Shown: positions 60,017-63,654 of the stretch, one piece after another | Layout: each line of letters starts with the position of its first letter | Numbering within the stretch: the stretch's first letter is position 1 | Assembly: GCF_001434135.1 (NCBI RefSeq) | Contig: NZ_AZEB01000016.1 | Span: forward strand, 1 to 63,654 | Origin: Lentilactobacillus kisonensis DSM 19906 = JCM 15041 | Lineage (GTDB): Bacteria > Bacillota > Bacilli > Lactobacillales > Lactobacillaceae | Reading direction: 5' to 3' | DNA length: 63,654 nucleotides | Made by a program: the position numbers and the translations under genes | The notes under the pieces: model-generated | Told to the model about the DNA's origin: nothing | Database searches by the model: none | What the model saw: the letters and a program-made list of their open reading frames with translations, nothing else

Positions 60017-61005
60017 GCTTGTCGTTCTGCCTGCCGCGCCTTAATTGCCCGTTGCTTGGCCAAATTTTGACGATGAAATTCTGCTAGATGAACTGCTTGG
60101 GTAACGAAGAGGTGGGTCTTAGCTTCATAATGATATTTTCTGCCGAGGGCCGCAATATAGCCGTTAATGTAATCAACTTCCGTTGGCCGATCTTTGGTCA
60201 TATCCTGATACATTGATGGATAGTGCAGTGGCATGTCAATTCGGGTATTAATATCAATCGCGTGTATTTCTTCTTGGCGACTGGAAACCAAATGGATGTC
60301 GGCGCGGGCACAAATATCGTAAGCCTCGTCGATCAACTGGCGAGCCATGTCGTTAGCCCCCGGGAAGTTACCAAATTCACCCATTGGAATTTCAAACATA
60401 GTACAGATAGTGTTAATAACAGAATTGAAAATAACCTTAGTCATCAGCGTCCCAGTGAAGTCATCGGTGAGGGTAGGGTTCATTTTGGCTTTCTGTAACT
60501 CGTCGAACAAGCGGTGGGTCATCTCATCGGGATTTTCAGTTAACGGGCACATATTCAACTTGCCGGCGCCCCGCTTGCCCATAAAGTCAACTTCACCCGG
60601 ACCAGGAAGAACGGTGGCAATCAATGCCGTCCCGCCAATGATCTTGTCATCAGCAAAGTATTTCTGAAGCTTTTCAATGTGACCCATCCCATTCATGCAG
60701 GTAAAGGCATATTGGCGATCATTGAAGAAATGCGCGCACCGTCTCAAGTATTCGTTTAACTGCATTTGCTTCGTGAAAAAGATCAGCATATCTGGATCAC
60801 CATTATAAGATTCAGGAGTTTCCAACTTGATTTTTACTAAATGCCGATCTTGATGATCCCGCATCTGATAAACGCCGCCCTGTTCACGGATCTTATCAAT
60901 ATGTGGCTGCCATGTATCAATAAATGTGACATCATTACCGGCCTCTTGTAGTAAAATACCATAACGTAACCCCATTGCGCCTGCACCAATCATTGCAAAT
61001 TTCAT
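60004..61005 (-). CDS. Ketopantoate reductase-family (PanE-like) oxidoreductase under a T-box
   Basis: 333 residues. NADP loop MIGAGAMGLRYG at the N-terminus, catalytic Lys in FTKQMQL near 95 and helical C-domain with KVIFNSVINTICTMF (Asn) near 190. It may be true PanE (pantothenate pathway) or a D-2-hydroxyacid dehydrogenase for branched-chain 2-oxoacids, as known for some lactic-acid-bacterium PanE homologues. The T-box control, with a candidate Val specifier, favours a tie to branched-chain metabolism. ATG 61005 is nine bases after GGAGAG; the TTG at 61011 lies too close. Confidence 0.85.
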   Translation of the reverse strand: MKFAMIGAGAMGLRYGILLQEAGNDVTFIDTWQPHIDKIREQGGVYQMRDHQDRHLVKIKLETPESYNGDPDMLIFFTKQMQLNEYLRRCAHFFNDRQYAFTCMNGMGHIEKLQKYFADDKIIGGTALIATVLPGPGEVDFMGKRGAGKLNMCPLTENPDEMTHRLFDELQKAKMNPTLTDDFTGTLMTKVIFNSVINTICTMFEIPMGEFGNFPGANDMARQLIDEAYDICARADIHLVSSRQEEIHAIDINTRIDMPLHYPSMYQDMTKDRPTEVDYINGYIAALGRKYHYEAKTHLFVTQAVHLAEFHRQNLAKQRAIKARQAERQAQTA

Positions 61006-61044
61006 AAACAATCACTCTCCATTTCATAGTTAATTAAACTTGAT

Positions 61045-61340
61045 TAAAAAAGCACCCCTGATCTTTTCATAAGATCAAGGGCGCTTTATGCGTGTTACCA
61101 CCTTTATTTACGATTTGCTCACACAAACCGTCTCATCATGTACGGCCAAGGTCGGCGATACACTGGCACTTTAAGGGGTGCACACCATAGATACTCATCA
61201 CTTCGCATCTACTGCTTAGAGGTTACTTTCGCTCAGCCAACCATTATCCCTTCTCACTTATCTGGGACTCCCTGAAATAGTTCAGCCAAGTTACTCTCCT
61301 CGTCACTGCATTTAATTCCAATCAAATTTTAATGTGGCTA
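61045..61340 (-). promoter_or_regulatory. T-box riboswitch upstream of the PanE-like gene
   Basis: T-box AAAGGTGGTAACACGC (complement of 61090-61105) followed by a terminator (GCGCCCTTGATCTT / AAGATCAGGGGTGC, then T6). Stem I shows GAGAGTA, bulge AGGGAG and distal GTGAGAAGGGA. Hand folding pairs AACTATT with AATGGTT and CTTGGCT with GGCTGAG, leaving GAAA then GUA and A in the loop: a candidate Val specifier. The bulge UGGU fits a discriminator A. Confidence 0.88.
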
Positions 61341-61341
61341 T

Positions 61342-61370
61342 AATCTAACTCATCTAATTTTAATTGTCAA
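61342..61370 (-). promoter_or_regulatory. Promoter of the PanE-like T-box leader
   Basis: TTGACA (61365-61370), 17 bases, TAGATT (61342-61347). Confidence 0.7.
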
Positions 61371-61384
61371 CACCCAATTTAAGA

Positions 61385-62551
61385 TTAATTGATCACTTTT
61401 GTTTTTTCAGCGACCAAGTTAAGACTTTGTGTTAAGTCGGCAATTAGATCGTTGGGATCCTCAATGCCAACGGATAATCTAATTAAATGATGGGTAATTC
61501 CCGCTTTCAATTGTTCCTCTCGCGATAACTCCGCGTGGGTCATTTTGTATGGCAGCTCAATTAGGCTCTCCACGGCACCGAGGCTGACAGCCAGCTGAAT
61601 CAAGTGAAGATTATCCACAAACTCAGTTGCATCAATCCCATCCCTTAATTCGAATGAAATAATCCCACCATACCCATTGGTTTCTTGACGGGCAATTTCG
61701 TGATCCCGACTGCTATCAATGCCCGGATAATAAATTCTGGCAATCTCTGGCCGCTTTTGCAAAAACTGAACCACTTTCTTAGCGTTACTTAAGTGACGAT
61801 CCATTCTAACGGCTAGCGTCTGAATCCCCCGTCTAATCAAGCTACAGTCTTCTGGCGATAATGTCGCCCCAATGCTATTTTGGTTAAAGTAAATTTTGTC
61901 CGCAATTCTTTGATCCTTAGCAACCGCCACGCCAGCAACAACGTCAGAGTGACCCCCAAGATATTTAGTCGCCGAGTGAATCACGATATCTGCCCCTAGA
62001 TCCAATGGCCGCTGTAGGTAGGGCGTCAAAAACGTGTTATCGACAATGGTCAAAATGCCGTGTTGTCTGGCCAGGCGAGAAACTGCCTTAACGCTGGTTA
62101 CACGAAGTAACGGATTAGAGAAGGTTTCAAAATAAATGGCTTTGGTATTTGGCCGAATAGCCGCCCTAACTTCGTCAATATTTTGCGTGTCAACGGCAGT
62201 AAATTCGAGTTGCCAGCGCTTGAAAAACTCATTGATGATTCTAAAGGTTCCCCCATAAATGGTCTTACTGATGATTAGATGATCGCCTGGAGAGAATATG
62301 GATAAAACCGCGTGAATAGCCGCTGAGCCCGATGAAAACGCAAACCCTTGAACCCCATTTTCAAGAATAGCTAACTGGTTTTCCAAATAATGACGGGTGG
62401 GATTGCCTGACCGCTCATAATCAAAGGTTACCTTGGCATCAGCGCTCGGATAAATATAAGTCGATGAATTATAAATCGGCACATTAACAGCCCCCGTCCG
62501 GTTATCGTTTTCTGGCTTCCCATGAACTAGTTTCGTATCAAATTCTGACAT
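61385..62551 (-). CDS. Cystathionine gamma-synthase/beta-lyase family PLP enzyme
   Basis: 388 residues of the Cys/Met metabolism PLP family. PLP Lys in HSATKYLGGHSDVVAG near 200; phosphate- and substrate-binding motifs YNSSTYIYP, YERSGNPTR and GSAAIHAVLS; C-terminal LIRLSVGIEDPNDLIADL. It could be cystathionine beta-lyase, gamma-lyase or synthase; residues alone do not decide. Start ATG 62551, after AGGAAAGG; the frame reaches back to a TTG at 62578 that lies at the IS boundary. The IS right end ends about 14 bases before the ribosome site, so the native promoter has been separated from the gene. Confidence 0.9.
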   Translation of the reverse strand: MSEFDTKLVHGKPENDNRTGAVNVPIYNSSTYIYPSADAKVTFDYERSGNPTRHYLENQLAILENGVQGFAFSSGSAAIHAVLSIFSPGDHLIISKTIYGGTFRIINEFFKRWQLEFTAVDTQNIDEVRAAIRPNTKAIYFETFSNPLLRVTSVKAVSRLARQHGILTIVDNTFLTPYLQRPLDLGADIVIHSATKYLGGHSDVVAGVAVAKDQRIADKIYFNQNSIGATLSPEDCSLIRRGIQTLAVRMDRHLSNAKKVVQFLQKRPEIARIYYPGIDSSRDHEIARQETNGYGGIISFELRDGIDATEFVDNLHLIQLAVSLGAVESLIELPYKMTHAELSREEQLKAGITHHLIRLSVGIEDPNDLIADLTQSLNLVAEKTKVIN

Positions 62552-62579
62552 CGCAATCATCCTTTCCTGTGCGTACAAA

Positions 62580-62830
62580 GTGAACTACTCGTCACTAAAG
62601 TAACGAGCTTCTAGGAACACCACATACTTGTCTATCATTCTTTGAATGCTAGATAGAGGTTACAGCTATTTACTAAGGGCTGTCCCAGCCCGATTTAGTC
62701 TTGCGTTTCTAAGCACTTAGCATATTCTTAGCGGCGTTGATGTCTCTGTCGTGGTTAATCCCACAATTAGGACAAGTCCACTGCCGAATATCCAAAGTGT
62801 GCTTACCGTCATCATATCCACAACTGGAGC
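62580..62830 (-). ncRNA. Predicted omega RNA (reRNA) of the second TnpB
   Basis: By the rule for this family the scaffold covers the 3' end of tnpB and the right end; the guide would be the complement of about 62560-62579, reading TTTGTACGCACAGGAAAGGA, which overlaps the ribosome site of the downstream gene. Start position is a guess. Confidence 0.4.
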
Positions 62831-63654
62831 AGATTTGAGAAGTTTTTCTGGGATTAACAGTGACCAACTGTTTTCCATACCAATCGCACTTATATTGAAG
62901 CTGAGAACGAAGCTCTCTCCAAGACTGATTTGCAATGGCTCTAGCGAGCTTACGGTTTTTCATGAGATTTTTGGTTTTCAAATCTTCAATCTTAATCACG
63001 TCATACTGCTTCACCAATTGCTTAGTTAGTAGATGGAGATAATTGTTGCGCTGGTTAGCTATCTTCTCAGAGTATTTGGCAACCATCAATCTAGCTTTCT
63101 GGTAGTTTTTAAAATCAGAAAGCTCTCTTGGCACTAACGCTTTGTTGTGCTTATCCCAAGCAATTTCCTTTTGAGCTTGTAACCGACGTCTGGACAAGCA
63201 TTTTTCCCAGTAATGTTTTTTCTTAGCTAAAATCTTATCAAAGCGAATAGTAGGGTATTTAACCCCATCACTGGTAATCATCAGGTCTGCTACACCCATA
63301 TCAAGTCCAACAGAATTATTGGCCTTAGGTAGTTCTTTAATCTCTGTATCTACTAAGACCATTGCATAATATTTACCAGTTGAAGATAAGTAGATAGTGA
63401 CGTTCTTAATCTTTCCAGTTACTTTTCTACCTGATTTAAAACGTACAAAACCAACCTTTGGTAGTTTCAAATGGGAGTTGTCCACTTGATTGATATTTCC
63501 ATTGACTGAATTAGATTGATAGCTTTGCTTAGGAAACTTACGTGATTTAAATTTTGGGTGTCCTTTATGTTCTTTGAATAGCTTTTGGTAAGCGTGATGT
63601 AAGTCTCTTGATACATGTAGTAGAGATGTTGATTCAGCTTGTTTAAGAAAAGGG
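62709..63654 (-). CDS. tnpB: TnpB (IS200/IS605 family), N-terminus outside the window
   Basis: The minus-strand frame is open to the right edge; the GTG at 63485 is not the real start, because the upstream frame continues with LHHAYQKLFKEHKGHPKFKSR, typical TnpB sequence. RuvC residues are visible: Asp in GLDMGVADLMI, Glu in IKIEDLKTKNLM and Asp in HDRDINAAKNM; the zinc ribbon has CSSC and CPNC. All catalytic residues are present, so the nuclease may be active. About 80% identical at the C-terminus to the left-edge copy. Confidence 0.93.
   Translation of the reverse strand, partial: PFLKQAESTSLLHVSRDLHHAYQKLFKEHKGHPKFKSRKFPKQSYQSNSVNGNINQVDNSHLKLPKVGFVRFKSGRKVTGKIKNVTIYLSSTGKYYAMVLVDTEIKELPKANNSVGLDMGVADLMITSDGVKYPTIRFDKILAKKKHYWEKCLSRRRLQAQKEIAWDKHNKALVPRELSDFKNYQKARLMVAKYSEKIANQRNNYLHLLTKQLVKQYDVIKIEDLKTKNLMKNRKLARAIANQSWRELRSQLQYKCDWYGKQLVTVNPRKTSQICSSCGYDDGKHTLDIRQWTCPNCGINHDRDINAAKNMLSA

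Larger units (their letters stand above)
62580..63654 (-). mobile_element. IS200/IS605-type element (right end at 62580)
   Basis: Contains tnpB and a right end homologous to that at 255-377. On the minus strand it finishes with hairpin CGTTAC-TTTA-GTGACG (complement of 62590-62605) and the tail GAGTAGTTCAC ending at 62580. The left end and any tnpA are beyond the window. Confidence 0.8.

Noticed and set aside
1-63654. Prophage, conjugative or known defence island
   Set aside because: No integrase, capsid, relaxase, restriction or known defence genes are present apart from the two TnpB elements.

Overview
The window is chromosomal DNA of a member of the Lactobacillaceae, probably a plant-associated, heterofermentative-type Lactobacillus relative. 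The evidence is: DUF5776-type secreted proteins with Ser/Thr linkers, DUF915, DUF4811 and DUF1836 neighbours typical of lactobacilli, pyruvate oxidase, PepQ, T-box leaders, CcpA-type cre sites, AGGAGG ribosome sites and frequent TTG/GTG starts. No rRNA, tRNA, prophage or CRISPR array was seen. I cannot name the species from this sequence alone.

Layout. Positions 1-377 and 62580-63654 hold two related but non-identical IS200/IS605-type TnpB elements whose right ends both face inward. From 0.8 to 12.7 kb come an EamA transporter, a complete branched-chain amino-acid ABC operon (livJHMGF plus a CBS-ACT protein), a pepQ/MFS/GNAT operon, a frameshifted LOG gene and an unknown protein. The liv operon sits behind what looks like a classical attenuator, with a 34-codon Ile/Leu-rich leader peptide, competing hairpins and a terminator. 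From 13.1 to 31.8 kb lies a glycan-utilisation cluster: a GH59-like enzyme, a GH2 beta-glucuronidase, a LacI regulator, a DUF2264 enzyme, two secreted clan GH-A glycosidases with CBM and DUF5776 domains, a GH127 beta-L-arabinofuranosidase, a GPH symporter and an AraC regulator. Its mix of glucuronidase, galactosidase and arabinofuranosidase families fits side chains of plant type II arabinogalactan (AGP, gum arabic type). From 32 to 38 kb are cell-wall hydrolases (GH25, amidase_2), a metal-binding lipoprotein and an XRE/DUF2975 pair. From 38 to 51 kb are an isochorismatase-like protein, brnQ with a T-box, a PTS EIIC with a DUF915 hydrolase, an MFS/DUF4811/TetR drug-efflux locus, a D-2-hydroxyacid dehydrogenase, DUF1836-DegV and an SDR. 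From 51 to 62.6 kb are a large LRR/MucBP surface protein broken at an 11-C tract, a small secreted protein, pyruvate oxidase, an alpha/beta hydrolase, pheA, a PanE-like reductase with a T-box, and a cystathionine lyase family gene.

The most striking signal is a family of roughly 115-125 bp imperfect palindromes, about 24 loci including degenerate and composite ones, spread over the whole window. Each folds into a long three-tier hairpin. The arm sequences differ strongly between copies, but both arms change together, which suggests selection for the folded form. Several copies start flush with the stop codon of a gene, and in three genes the element supplies the stop. Some are nested (subtype B inside subtype A), some stand in tandem, and two lie between a T-box terminator and its gene brnQ.

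Regulatory themes are branched-chain amino-acid sensing (liv attenuator, two T-boxes with candidate Ile and Val specifiers), catabolite control (cre sites at uidA, the DUF2264 gene, the GPH/AraC region and pox), and local repressor palindromes (LacI-type, TetR-type). Two poly-C tracts (8 and 11 C) are the only long ones I noticed, and both break a reading frame. They are either phase-variable tracts or base-calling errors.
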